From Dermatophilaceae bacterium Sec6.4 (GTDB taxonomy: Bacteria; Actinomycetota; Actinomycetes; Actinomycetales; Dermatophilaceae): a stretch of DNA of 64,000 nt. How positions within the stretch are numbered: position 1 is the stretch's first letter; every line of letters begins with the position of its first letter. The stretch is taken from positions 1,736,001 to 1,800,000 of the forward strand of contig CP144172.1 of the NCBI GenBank assembly GCA_039636865.1, written 5' to 3'. The translations under genes were made by a program, and so were the position numbers. Shown one piece after another: positions 43,974 to 51,534 of this stretch. The notes beneath the pieces are model-generated. The model was not told where the DNA came from and made no database searches. It worked only from the letters and a program-made list of their open reading frames with translations.

Positions 43974-44306
43974 TTGATAGAGACCGACACCGCGGGGATC
44001 GTCAAGCGTTGGAGCCTAGGCGCCGAGGAGTTGTTCGGCTACTCGGCCAGGGACGCGGTTGGGCGCAAGGTGGACTTCATCGTTCCCGAACATCTGCGCG
44101 AAGCCCACTGGGCGGGCTTCCATCGCGCGATGGACGAACCGGTTATCAAGGATCTGGCAGCGGACCTCCCGGTACTGTGCGCCGACGGTGCGATCCGGCC
44201 TTTCCCCGGTCGACTGCTAGTTCTCAGCGACGGACTCGGAACAGCACTCGGTGCTATCGCCATCTACGCAAGCGAGGGTACGACCGGGGTGCATCCGTTC
44301 GGTTGA
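43974..44306 (+). CDS. PAS-domain protein, truncated at the N-terminus
   Basis: About 110 residues of a PAS fold: TDTAGIVKRWSLGAEELFGYSARDAVGRKVDFIVPEHLREAHWAGF. The best start is a TTG at 43974; in-frame codons just upstream (DDFHALI) still look like PAS sequence, but a TAG at 43953 blocks any longer reading. An ATG at 43960 lies in another frame. The 5' end may have been lost, so this could be a remnant. Confidence 0.65.
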   Translation: MIETDTAGIVKRWSLGAEELFGYSARDAVGRKVDFIVPEHLREAHWAGFHRAMDEPVIKDLAADLPVLCADGAIRPFPGRLLVLSDGLGTALGAIAIYASEGTTGVHPFG

Positions 44307-44307
44307 G

Positions 44308-44345
44308 GATCGCTGACCGGAGATAAAGCTCACCGGTCAGCGATC
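44308..44345. repeat. Inverted repeat GATCGCTGACCGG / CCGGTCAGCGATC
   Basis: Perfect 13-base arms separated by 12 bases. The arms match the 22-bp palindrome at 33178. It begins one base after the stop of the PAS gene, and no T-run follows, so it may be a repeat rather than a terminator. Confidence 0.7.
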
Positions 44346-44401
44346 GGCAAACGGTGCGTCGTCGTGGGTGTCCCGTATAGATCACCTCTGCGGACTTTCA
44401 T
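44330..44401 (-). pseudogene. Short MazF N-terminal remnant
   Basis: Minus strand from the ATG at 44401 reads MKVRRGDLYGTPTTTHRLPI then stops. MKVRRGDLY equals the start of MazF-type toxins and matches the intact copy at 40694 (VRRGDLY). After nine residues the similarity ends. Likely a broken copy; short length makes it tentative. Confidence 0.35.
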
Positions 44402-44634
44402 CCGACGTGCTCGATGCTCGGCCCGTCCGGGTCTCATCCGTCGCCGGTGACCGTTCGATTTGCGGGACGCGGGGAGTCCCGGTTGGTGCGTTTTCCAGAT
44501 GGCCTTGGCGATTGCAGCGGAGATGGTGCCGCGTCGAGCTGGGTCTGGGCGGAGGTTTGCTGGCTGCAGGAAACCTCGAGTGTTCACTGAAGCTGAACCG
44601 TGTTGTCGGAGCGCGAGTCTGGACCATCGGGAGA

Positions 44635-44997
44635 TTAGTCAGACAGAACGCACACACTTATCCATTGAGTGAGCGTCTCGTCTGCCCACTGAACGGCATA
44701 TCGGACACCGGCATACGTAAACGCTCTGTTGCTCAACTCGGCTCTGGCTTCTTCCACGGACTGGTATCCCTCGTCCCAAGGGGCATTCGGATCCAAGGAA
44801 ATGCGCCATCGAACGACTTCACGCGTGCTCCCGCGACGAAGCACGCCTTGGCCGCCCGTCAGCGTCGTGAGCCTGATCGAGAGAAAGCCTATGAGAGCTT
44901 CCGACTGGCAGAGCATTGCAACGTAGTCGTGCTCAGTAAGAGGCGAACCACTCGAGAAGGGGCCGTCCGTCGCTGAGATCATCACCATGGCGCCCAC
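44635..44997 (-). CDS. Hypothetical protein (120 aa)
   Basis: Unrecognised. Contains SEALIGFLSIRLTTLTGGQGVLRRGSTREVVRWRISLDPNAPWDEGY, then VRYAVQWADETLTQW. The balance of residues looks protein-like. GTG at 44997; later ATG starts exist. It overlaps the reading frame 44982-45299 by 16 bases on the same strand. Confidence 0.45.
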   Translation of the reverse strand: MGAMVMISATDGPFSSGSPLTEHDYVAMLCQSEALIGFLSIRLTTLTGGQGVLRRGSTREVVRWRISLDPNAPWDEGYQSVEEARAELSNRAFTYAGVRYAVQWADETLTQWISVCVLSD

Positions 44998-45299
44998 CTG
45001 TGCGGAGGACGATGATTGATCTGGGTCGACCTACAGGTGTTGTAGCCCTCGGCACTCGAGATGAGGTTGGTCGGAACATGGGAGCGATCAGGTCCTTCAA
45101 GGCTACCGATCGCACCCTTCAGCTCTGAGTGCAACATCAGCAGGTCCCAGCGTGTCGCAAGTGCGACAAAGGCTCTAAGACGTCGTCGGTCATGTACCCG
45201 ATTATCTCGGAGCCGCACACCCGTCGTGCACGCATCGAGAGCATCCCCGATTAGGACCGACACCGTTAATCGATCGATGACCGGGACGGGCTGGTTCAC
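44982..45299 (-). CDS. Possible hypothetical protein (105 aa)
   Basis: Unrecognised reading frame. The segment PVIDRLTVSVLIGDALDACTTGVRLRDNRVHDRRRLRAFVALATRWDLLML has a helical pattern, but the first codons contain the recurring island motif, so at least the 5' end may not be coding. Low confidence. Confidence 0.3.
   Translation of the reverse strand: MNQPVPVIDRLTVSVLIGDALDACTTGVRLRDNRVHDRRRLRAFVALATRWDLLMLHSELKGAIGSLEGPDRSHVPTNLISSAEGYNTCRSTQINHRPPHRWAPW
45272..45289 (+). repeat. Island spacer motif copy
   Basis: GATCGATGACCGGGACGG, one of the two best copies of the motif. Confidence 0.5.
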
Positions 45300-45378
45300 C
45301 AGTGCGGCCGGGAGGCGACTGTCCTCAACAGCCGGGGCGAAGCAGATCGTGGGTGCTCAGAGCGTTGCTCATTCAGGG

Positions 45379-45810
45379 TCAGCGACCTGTCGTGGAGGCC
45401 TCACCCCAGGGGTTGAGGCATAAGACACCGAGGGGTTGGAAGTGTTTGGTGTTGCGCGTTGCGACGGTCATTTGCCTGGACTGCGCGACAGCGGCGATGA
45501 GGGCGTCGTCGAAAGGCGCATGTTCGGGAACTCGATAGGCCGCAAGGATCCGCGCGGCCAGCAGGTCGAACGACAGCACGCGGTCAGCGAACGTGGGCAA
45601 GACGTGCTCGTCGAGCCAACGCCGCAAGATTGTTCCTTGGCTGGTGTCGGATCGTTCCTTGGCGATAACGCCCCGCTCGATCTCGGCGACGGTCGTAGCG
45701 GCGATGAACTGATCGCCTAGCGGGACAGATGTCGCCCAAAGCTCGACAAGTCGGTTGCGCCCTCGGACTCGTAGGGCGGACACCACATTCGTGTCCAAGA
45801 CATATTTCAC
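45379..45810 (-). CDS. vapC: VapC-type PIN-domain toxin
   Basis: 143 residues. The metal-binding acidic residues of the PIN domain are in order: Asp in [11 protein letters not shown] (residue 6), Glu in [10 protein letters not shown] near 43, and Asp in [26 protein letters not shown] near 98, with the final VATRN motif. PIN toxins cut RNA. The ATGA overlap with the upstream antitoxin gene and the closeness of the motifs make the pair clear. Target RNA unknown. Confidence 0.9.
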   Translation of the reverse strand: MKYVLDTNVVSALRVRGRNRLVELWATSVPLGDQFIAATTVAEIERGVIAKERSDTSQGTILRRWLDEHVLPTFADRVLSFDLLAARILAAYRVPEHAPFDDALIAAVAQSRQMTVATRNTKHFQPLGVLCLNPWGEASTTGR

Positions 45811-46034
45811 AGCTCCGCTGTGCGCGCAGTTAGGCCCAGGCGGTCAGGCTCGAATTCGATGTCGCCACCCTCATCCATGCTGAGCATGTCGAGGATCGAG
45901 ACAGGATCACGCTCTAGGGCTCGGGTCAGAACATCGCGTGCCTCTGCCTCGACCGAGCGGTGGCGCTGCTCGGCACGTGCGCGCAGCGCGGCTTTTGTCC
46001 CGGCGGGTAGGTTTCGGATCAAAATTTGTTCCAT
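45807..46034 (-). CDS. vapB: VapB/FitA-type antitoxin
   Basis: 75 residues starting [36 protein letters not shown]: the ribbon-helix-helix Arc/FitA pattern (IRNLPxGxxxxLRxRA, then a second helix beginning [11 protein letters not shown]). The tail [15 protein letters not shown] binds the toxin. The ATG at 46034 is preceded by CGGAGGAAG, a strong ribosome site; the longer upstream reading is rejected. An 8-base inverted repeat lies just upstream. Confidence 0.88.
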   Translation of the reverse strand: MEQILIRNLPAGTKAALRARAEQRHRSVEAEARDVLTRALERDPVSILDMLSMDEGGDIEFEPDRLGLTARTAEL

Positions 46035-46046
46035 GATGACTTCCTC

Positions 46047-46068
46047 CGATATCAAGACGATGATATCG
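46047..46068. promoter_or_regulatory. Inverted repeat CGATATCA-N6-TGATATCG, probable vapBC operator
   Basis: Perfect 8-base arms (46047-46054 and 46061-46068) separated by six bases, starting 13 bases upstream of the vapB ATG and abutting its ribosome site. VapB proteins usually repress their own operon at such repeats. Confidence 0.65.
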
Positions 46069-46608
46069 CAACTGGCCTCGGCGTGGTGTTCGTAAGGCGA
46101 TCGTCTACCGGGCCGGCCGGGGCGGACTACAGCTATGGCGTCGTCGTCAGAGTGACGATTGAGGAAGAAGGTTGGTCTACCTAAAGACGTGTTCGTCGGC
46201 GACACGTCGGGAGCGGCATTCTGGCCCTGTCTCGCCGAGCTGATTGGCGCATTCCAGCCCCGATCGCCCTCGACCCGCCCGATGTCGGGAAGAGCCCATC
46301 ACGCAGTGGGGCGACAGTGCGTCTGGTGTTTCTCAGGATGGCTTCAGCGCTGTTGGTCCAAGATGCAGCGTCAGCTGGTGTTCCGCGAGTCCTCGCAACC
46401 GCATCTAGGGCTTGCACCATGGTCGGCACCCGCCTCAGCGGGGGCTGACCGGTTTGTCCTCCAGCGCCGGTTCTTCCGCTCTGTCCGATTGAGCCTGGAA
46501 TGACCCGATCCGCGTGGTCACTGGTAGCGCGTATCAAACGCACCTTTGATCTGGGTTGCTGTCGGTGATGGCGGGCACCGGCAGCACCGAATTGAAAGGT
46601 ATTACCTG
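46069..46608. other. 540-bp spacer
   Basis: Open frames on both strands (46159-46503 plus, 46181-46543 minus) cover the same bases; neither shows a recognisable motif. Possibly a decayed gene. The 3' end holds the ribosome site of the PAP2 gene. Confidence 0.45.
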
Positions 46609-47271
46609 ATGATTGTCGCCTCGCTGCGGATCTACGACGGTTCGCATATCGATGGATCGTTGTTCACGACGGTGACCAACTTCGCCCGCGACACCGCGTG
46701 GCTGAACACCCCGGCCGAGCTGTGGACCAACGCTGGACTGGGAGTGTTCGCGATCCTTGTGGTGCTGGGCTGGTGGAACGCTCGCCACCGCGACGCCAAA
46801 GCCATGACCTTGGCGTTGGCCGCTCCAGTGAGCATCCTCGTGGCGTTCGCGGTTGCTGAGGTGGTCAAGAAACTCGTGGCCGAGGTCCGACCCTGCTATT
46901 CGATACCGCACGACTATTTCGTCGCTGCCTGCCCCGCGCGCAGCGACTACGCCTTCCCCAGCGGTCATACCTCCGTCGCTGTTGCCGCCATCGCCGCGCT
47001 GTACTTGTTGAACCGCCGGCTGAGCGCGGTCGCTGCGGTCTTCGCCCTGCTGGAGGCCTTCACCCGCGTGTACATCGGCGCCCACTACCCCCACGATGTG
47101 CTCGGCTCCGCTGTCATCGCGCTGCCCGTAGCATTTCTCGTCAGTTTCGTCTTGGGACGCACCGCCGTCCCGCTCGTTGTCCGCCTCCGCAACGGCATCC
47201 TTGCACCAGCGCTGACCACTGGGCAGCAGGCGATCGCAACTACACCGCCCACCCCACCAGACCACAAGTAA
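46609..47271 (+). CDS. PAP2-family membrane phosphatase
   Basis: 220 residues, about five helices. The three active-site motifs are visible: KKLVAEVRPC near residue 87 (Kx6RP), AFPSGHTSVAVAA near 115 (PSGH), and TRVYIGAHYPHDVLG near 161 (SRx5Hx3D). Probable lipid or undecaprenyl pyrophosphatase. The ATG at 46609 follows GAAAGGT. Upstream reading from 46546 lacks conserved sequence. The C-terminus TPPTPPDHK is disordered. Confidence 0.9.
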   Translation: MIVASLRIYDGSHIDGSLFTTVTNFARDTAWLNTPAELWTNAGLGVFAILVVLGWWNARHRDAKAMTLALAAPVSILVAFAVAEVVKKLVAEVRPCYSIPHDYFVAACPARSDYAFPSGHTSVAVAAIAALYLLNRRLSAVAAVFALLEAFTRVYIGAHYPHDVLGSAVIALPVAFLVSFVLGRTAVPLVVRLRNGILAPALTTGQQAIATTPPTPPDHK

Positions 47272-47675
47272 ACTTGCCCCTGCCAGCAGCCCCGGCCACC
47301 TGGTGCGCGTGGAGTCTCGCCCGGGGTCGTCACATTGGCACCCAACTCCTGAACACTCCGCCTCACCCGCTGGCCCGCCCAGGTGCACGATTCTCCGCGC
47401 TGGGCTCCGGAGTGGCGTCCACTCCTGCTGAGGGGTGGCATGAGATGTCTGAGAGGTCCGCATGAGCTGTGGAAGTAGCGTATTTACCCAGGTGACCCGA
47501 TGTTTCGCGCGACCTGGGTTCACTGACCCAGGCCAGGCCAGGCCAGCCTGCAGGACGCGGACATTACGAAACCTGGACGGGCCCGGCGGCACCCGCCGTC
47601 CCCTGGCGTACTGCCCGTCCTAGTCGGTGAGCTCATCAAGGTCGCGGTTGCAGCCCTCGGGAGGTTAGGAGTTTC
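47272..47675. other. 404-bp upstream region with ACCCAGG repeats
   Basis: No gene. Three copies of a 7-mer occur: ACCCAGG at 47486-47492, its complement CCTGGGT at 47513-47519, and ACCCAGG at 47526-47532, followed by CAGGC tandem units. The last pair makes an inverted repeat with a six-base spacer, a candidate operator for the gene below. A GC-rich hairpin follows at about 47577-47600. Confidence 0.55.
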
Positions 47676-48443
47676 ATGACTGGCGCAGCGCTTTTCCTTG
47701 CGGTGTTCCTGGCGTGTGCTGTGGAGGCGGTCGAGGCGTTGACGATCACTCTTGCTGCCGGAACGTCGCGGGATTGGCGCTCGGCGTTGACCGGTGTCAG
47801 CGCCGCGGTCGCGGTCCTGGCCGTGTTGGTTGCTGTCCTCGGGCCGGTGATCAGCGCTATCCCGTTGACCGCTCTGCGGTTGGTTGTCGGTGGCTTGTTG
47901 CTCACCTTCGGCATCGGCTGGTTACGTAAAGCGATCCTGCGGGCCAGCGGGCACAAAGCATTGCGCGATGAGGACGCCGCCTACCAGCGGGTGCTGACCT
48001 CGGCGGCGGATGCGGCACCTGAGCAGCGACCCCTGGTCGGGGATTGGTTCGCCTTTACCCTCGCCTTCAAGGGTGTCCTGCTGGAAGGTCTGGAGGTGGT
48101 GTTCATCGCGCTCACCTTCGGCACCAACCAGCACAACCTGCCATTGGCAGCGATCGCTGCGACCACGGCCGTACTGGTCGTGTCTGTCACCGGTTTCGTG
48201 GTGCGGGCTCCTTTGGCGCGGGTCCCGGAGAACGCGATGAAACTGGTCGTGGGGGTGATGCTCGTATCGTTTGGGATGTTCTGGGGCGCGCAAGGCGCCG
48301 GTGCGCGGTGGCCGGGCGGGGACGCCGCCCTGCTCGTGGTCGTACCAGCGGTCGCGGTCATCACCGGGGCCTACATCGTCCTCTTCCGGCGGTGGCAACC
48401 CGTCCCCGATGCCCACCACGCCCGCACAAGCCAGGTGACCTGA
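47676..48443 (+). CDS. COG4280-like integral membrane protein
   Basis: 255 residues with about seven helices in two similar halves. Each half opens with acidic residues inside a helix: VFLACAVEAVEALTITLAAG near residue 8 and FKGVLLEGLEVVFIALTFG near 130. This ExxE-type repeat resembles GDT1/TMEM165 cation transporters, and the COG4280 group of predicted membrane proteins. Transport of a divalent cation is plausible but not shown. ATG at 47676 behind GGAGGTTAGGAG, an unusually strong ribosome site. A small membrane protein gene follows after one base. Confidence 0.75.
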   Translation: MTGAALFLAVFLACAVEAVEALTITLAAGTSRDWRSALTGVSAAVAVLAVLVAVLGPVISAIPLTALRLVVGGLLLTFGIGWLRKAILRASGHKALRDEDAAYQRVLTSAADAAPEQRPLVGDWFAFTLAFKGVLLEGLEVVFIALTFGTNQHNLPLAAIAATTAVLVVSVTGFVVRAPLARVPENAMKLVVGVMLVSFGMFWGAQGAGARWPGGDAALLVVVPAVAVITGAYIVLFRRWQPVPDAHHARTSQVT

Positions 48444-48444
48444 C

Positions 48445-48657
48445 ATGCGGTGGATCCGCGGGTTCGTCACATTCTGGTGGGACTTCATCATCGGCGACGA
48501 CTGGCTCGTTGCTCTCGCCGTCATCGCCGGGCTCGGCGCGACATACGCGATCGCCCACTCCAGCGCCGCACCGATCTGGTGGCTGCTGCCCGTGGCCGTC
48601 ATCCTCGTACTGCCCCTCAGCATCGTGCGACTCACACGACGATCTCGGCGGCCCTGA
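48445..48657 (+). CDS. Small membrane protein (70 aa) coupled to the COG4280-like gene
   Basis: Starts one base after the previous stop. Two hydrophobic helices (WLVALAVIAGLGATYAIAH and WWLLPVAVILVLPLSIVRL) follow an amphipathic WIRGFVTFWWDFIIGDD start; the tail is Arg-rich. Likely an accessory subunit or partner of the larger protein. Confidence 0.7.
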   Translation: MRWIRGFVTFWWDFIIGDDWLVALAVIAGLGATYAIAHSSAAPIWWLLPVAVILVLPLSIVRLTRRSRRP

Positions 48658-48826
48658 CCGAAACATCTCCCTCAAAAATTGCCCAACTTCAATAGGCGCA
48701 AGATCTATGCAACGCCGCTCAACCCACACCGTCGCTAGCTTCGTGCGTCTCGTAAAGCGAACCCGAACTGACAGCACCGCAGATCAAGACGCGGTCCTGC
48801 CCCTGCATGGCGACATCCGTCCCGCA

Positions 48827-49034
48827 GGGGTCGTGCGGGTACCCATTGCGGGACGGGGACGTCTTACGAGGCAGTGCATGACTGTCTGGTAACCCTTGTG
48901 TCACGAGAGGTCTCACCGACAGCTCCACTGCCCACCCGAAACTGCCGGTATTCCGTGACCTGGCGATTCTCGTAACTTTGTCTCGCAACCTGGCGGGTGA
49001 ATTCGCCCAGCTACTTACTGTTGGTTACGAGACA
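48827..49034. other. Tn3-family-like end and res-like sites
   Basis: GGGGTCGTGC starts a segment ending GGGACGTCTTACG, of the form Tn3-family terminal repeats take (GGGG...TTACG). Then 12-base half-sites of one pattern recur: TGTCTGGTAACC (48883), TGTCTCGCAACC (48979) and the complement GGTTACGAGACA (49023). Such half-sites are what resolvase binds. They lie upstream of a resolvase stub. The rest of the transposon is missing. Interpretation is inference. Confidence 0.45.
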
Positions 49035-49049
49035 CTGCAGGAGCACGCG

Positions 49050-49127
49050 GTGGACAAGCAGATCGGATATGCCCGGGTCTCGACCAAAGGGCAGTCCACC
49101 GACCCCCAAGACTCCGATCTGCACTGA
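49050..49127 (+). pseudogene. Serine recombinase (resolvase) N-terminal fragment
   Basis: GTG at 49050 reads MDKQIGYARVSTKGQSTDPQ and ends at a TGA after 25 codons. IGYARVST is the signature around the catalytic Ser of resolvases. The remaining about 160 residues are lost, so the enzyme cannot work. It marks the right edge of the island. Confidence 0.8.
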
Positions 49128-49245
49128 CCAGCAGATGTCAACAGTCGCCGGTTCAACCCGTGCCATCACTGGGGTCGTAGTGCAAACGACTTTCGAAACT
49201 GACAAAGCAGTCCAGCGACGTGGGCGAGGTCGTCGGATCGCGCTC

Positions 49246-49277
49246 GTGCGGTGAGTCAGAAATAGCGCGGATACGGG
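49246..49277 (+). repeat. Intergenic repeat, copy A
   Basis: GTGCGGTGAGTCAGAAATAG (49246-49265) then GCGGATACGGG. The 20-base part is present as an exact reverse complement at 63889-63908, and the second part resembles the arms of the inverted repeat at 63809. It abuts the stop codon of the next gene. Confidence 0.75.
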
Positions 49278-49739
49278 CTAGAGCCGAGCGCCGTCATCGA
49301 AGGGATCCAGGTCGTCGCGGTTGGCCGGTTGACGCAGCACGAGCAAGACCAGACCCAGCACGCTGAGACCGCAGGCCAGGATCCACCACAACGGACGGGT
49401 CTCGCGGTCGAAGGCGAAAAGATAGATCAACCACAGCGGTCCGCCGATGAGGGCTCCGCAAATAGCCCAGAACTGGAAATCGTCGCGCGGCAGGGGTGCA
49501 GGGGCAGGCGGTTCGTAACTGCCCTCGTCGTCCAGGATGTCATGTGCAGCGCCGTTGTCGGGTACCCGCCACTGACCCGGCATCACAATGTTGACGGGCG
49601 GGGGCTTCGCAGCGGGCTCCTGGGGCTGCGTGGCCGCCGCCTCGGGGTCGCCAGGACCGGACAACTGTGACACGATCTCGGCAAAACGGGCGTCGAAGTC
49701 GGTCTGTTCGTCGTGGCTCTCGCTACCCGGTGCGCTCAT
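49278..49739 (-). CDS. Two-helix membrane protein of unknown function
   Basis: 153 residues. A disordered, Ala/Pro-rich cytoplasmic lead (PATQPQEPAAKPPPV) is followed by PGQWRVPDNG and two helices: FWAICGALIGGPLWLIYLFA and LWWILACGLSVLGLVLLVL, then an acidic tail DDLDPFDDGARL. Start is the ATG at 49739, not the longer reading, because it overlaps the esterase stop by four bases (ATGA), so both are coupled. Confidence 0.8.
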   Translation of the reverse strand: MSAPGSESHDEQTDFDARFAEIVSQLSGPGDPEAAATQPQEPAAKPPPVNIVMPGQWRVPDNGAAHDILDDEGSYEPPAPAPLPRDDFQFWAICGALIGGPLWLIYLFAFDRETRPLWWILACGLSVLGLVLLVLRQPANRDDLDPFDDGARL

Positions 49740-50485
49740 TGCTGGGAAACTCTCGTGATGAAGTCGACAGCTTGATCCTCGATGAGTTCCGCGTCGTGGT
49801 CCAGGGTCGCGACATGGTAGCTGTTCTCCAGCACGACGTCGGTGACGTCTTCGCTGGAGATCCGGGACAGCAACAATTGGGAGCACTCCGCAGGGACCAC
49901 GTGGTCCTGCGGCGAGTGGAACAGGATGACCGGTTGGGTGATCTGCGGCAGATCGCGCGTGACCTGCTCCCACATTTTCATCTGCGAGCGCAGCGCCTTC
50001 AACGGGGTACGGGAGTACCCGACTTCGATGGCACCGGGTTTTTTGATGTCCCCGCTGATCGCGCCGAGCGAAGGAACCAGGTGCTGAAGAAGTGGGACGG
50101 CCAGCAGACGTTTGTCGTTCATCATGTACGCCGGGTTGATCAGCAGCAGACCGCTCACGCCGCTCGCATATGTCTCGGCGATCAAGGTGGCCAGGGTGCC
50201 CCCCATCGACAGGCCGATCACGAATACCTGCTGACAGGTCGCCGCCAGTTCGCAGTAGCCGGCATCGACCTCGGCGAACCAGTCTGTCCAGCGGGTCTTG
50301 TTCATCTCCTGCCACGTTGTGCCGTGACCCGGCAACCGAGGAAGACGCACAGAGAACCCCTCGCGGGCGAAGCGATCGGCCAGCGGTCGCATGCTCTGGG
50401 GTGAACCGGTGAACCCGTGGCAGACCAGCACGCCGACCGGTCCGCCGTCGTGGCTGAACGGTTCTGCACCGGGAAGTATCTGCAT
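49736..50485 (-). CDS. Carboxylesterase-like alpha/beta hydrolase
   Basis: About 249 residues resembling Est30-type carboxylesterases: VGVLVCHGFTGSPQSMRPLA near residue 22, nucleophile elbow VFVIGLSMGGTLATLI near 86, Asp in VILFHSPQDHVVPAE near 190, and His in VLENSYHVATLDHD near 218. ATG at 50485; a GTG at 50506 adds seven residues. Divergent from the acyltransferase gene. It may hydrolyse monoacylglycerols or short esters. Confidence 0.87.
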   Translation of the reverse strand: MQILPGAEPFSHDGGPVGVLVCHGFTGSPQSMRPLADRFAREGFSVRLPRLPGHGTTWQEMNKTRWTDWFAEVDAGYCELAATCQQVFVIGLSMGGTLATLIAETYASGVSGLLLINPAYMMNDKRLLAVPLLQHLVPSLGAISGDIKKPGAIEVGYSRTPLKALRSQMKMWEQVTRDLPQITQPVILFHSPQDHVVPAECSQLLLSRISSEDVTDVVLENSYHVATLDHDAELIEDQAVDFITRVSQQ

Positions 50486-50573
50486 CCCGGTATCTTCGCA
50501 CTTCACCGCGCGAGCCGTGCGGAGTGCCGTATTGTGCGATGCGCCGGGTACGCAACGAAGGAGTCCAGCGGAC

Positions 50574-51437
50574 GTGTTCTATTGGTTGCTCAAATGGGTT
50601 CTCCTGGGACCACTGCTGAAGAGCATTTTCCGTCCTTCGGTGGAAGGCGCCCAGCACGTGCCCGATGAGGGCCCGGCCATCCTGGCCAGCAATCACCTGT
50701 CGTACTCGGACTGGTTGTTCATGCCGTTAGTGATCACCCGCCGAGTGACCTTCGTGGCCAAGGCGGAGTATTTCACCGGCACCGGTGTGAAGGGGACACT
50801 GCAACGCTGGTTCTTCAAGGGTGCCGGCCAGGTGCCCATCGACCGATCCAGTGCTAGCGCCGCAGCGGGGGCCATCGCCACCGGGCTGCGCATTCTCGCC
50901 AACGGTGAGCTGTTCGGCATTTATCCCGAAGGCACGCGGTCACCCGACGGGCGCCTCTACAAGGGTAAAACCGGTGTTGCGCGGATGGTGCTGGAAGCCA
51001 AGGTGCCATTGATCCCGGTCGCGGTGATCGGTACCGACGAAGTGGCGCCGCCCGGCAAGATCTTCGGCAGAATGGCGCATCCGCATGTCCGGTTCGGTGA
51101 GCCGATGGACTTCTCACGTTATGAGGGCATGGAGAACGACCGTTTCATACTGCGGTCGATCACCGACGAGATCATGTACGAGCTGATGTTGCTGTCCGGC
51201 CAGGAGTACGTGGACGTGTACGCCTCCTCTTTGAAGGACCGGGTTACACAGAAGGCGAAGGGCATCGGCGGCGGTGCCGCAGCTCTGGCGAGCACCGCCG
51301 CGCACAAACTGGTGCCCGGTTCGGGTGCCGACAGCGGCGATCACTCCAAGAACAGCAACACCGACAGCATCGCTGCGGGTGCGGTCGACCAGGACGTTGT
51401 CGAGGCCGATACGCAGAGCACTGTCGCCAGCGGTTGA
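50574..51437 (+). CDS. 1-acyl-sn-glycerol-3-phosphate acyltransferase (PlsC family)
   Basis: 287 residues. The acyltransferase motifs are clear: NHLSYSDWLFMPLV (HX4D) near residue 44, KGAGQVPIDRSS near 83 and YPEGTRSPDGRLYKGKTG near 118. A membrane helix starts the protein (FYWLLKWVLLGPLLKSIF). Makes phosphatidic acid from lysophosphatidic acid. GTG at 50574 follows GAAGGAG. A disordered tail of about 45 residues, rich in Ser, Asn and Asp, is not seen in most PlsC. Orthologue of Rv2182c by position. Confidence 0.93.
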   Translation: MFYWLLKWVLLGPLLKSIFRPSVEGAQHVPDEGPAILASNHLSYSDWLFMPLVITRRVTFVAKAEYFTGTGVKGTLQRWFFKGAGQVPIDRSSASAAAGAIATGLRILANGELFGIYPEGTRSPDGRLYKGKTGVARMVLEAKVPLIPVAVIGTDEVAPPGKIFGRMAHPHVRFGEPMDFSRYEGMENDRFILRSITDEIMYELMLLSGQEYVDVYASSLKDRVTQKAKGIGGGAAALASTAAHKLVPGSGADSGDHSKNSNTDSIAAGAVDQDVVEADTQSTVASG

Positions 51438-51534
51438 GCTTAATCCGGACGCGTCTTTACGACTTCTCCCAGCTTGGCGGCCTACGGTTCCCGGAGTCAG
51501 AGGTGCGAGCTGCGGGTGAGCGGAGAGTTTGACG

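Noticed and set aside
46159..46543. Two overlapping frames of about 115-120 residues on opposite strands
   Set aside because: Neither has a recognisable motif or a good ribosome site, so no gene is called.
32124..49250. Integron-type gene cassette array
   Set aside because: There is no integrase gene, genes lie on both strands, and the recurring motif does not fold as an attC site.
49278..50696. 472-residue frame that starts upstream of the esterase
   Set aside because: It reads through the esterase gene in another frame; the conserved part begins at the ATG at 49739, which overlaps the esterase stop.
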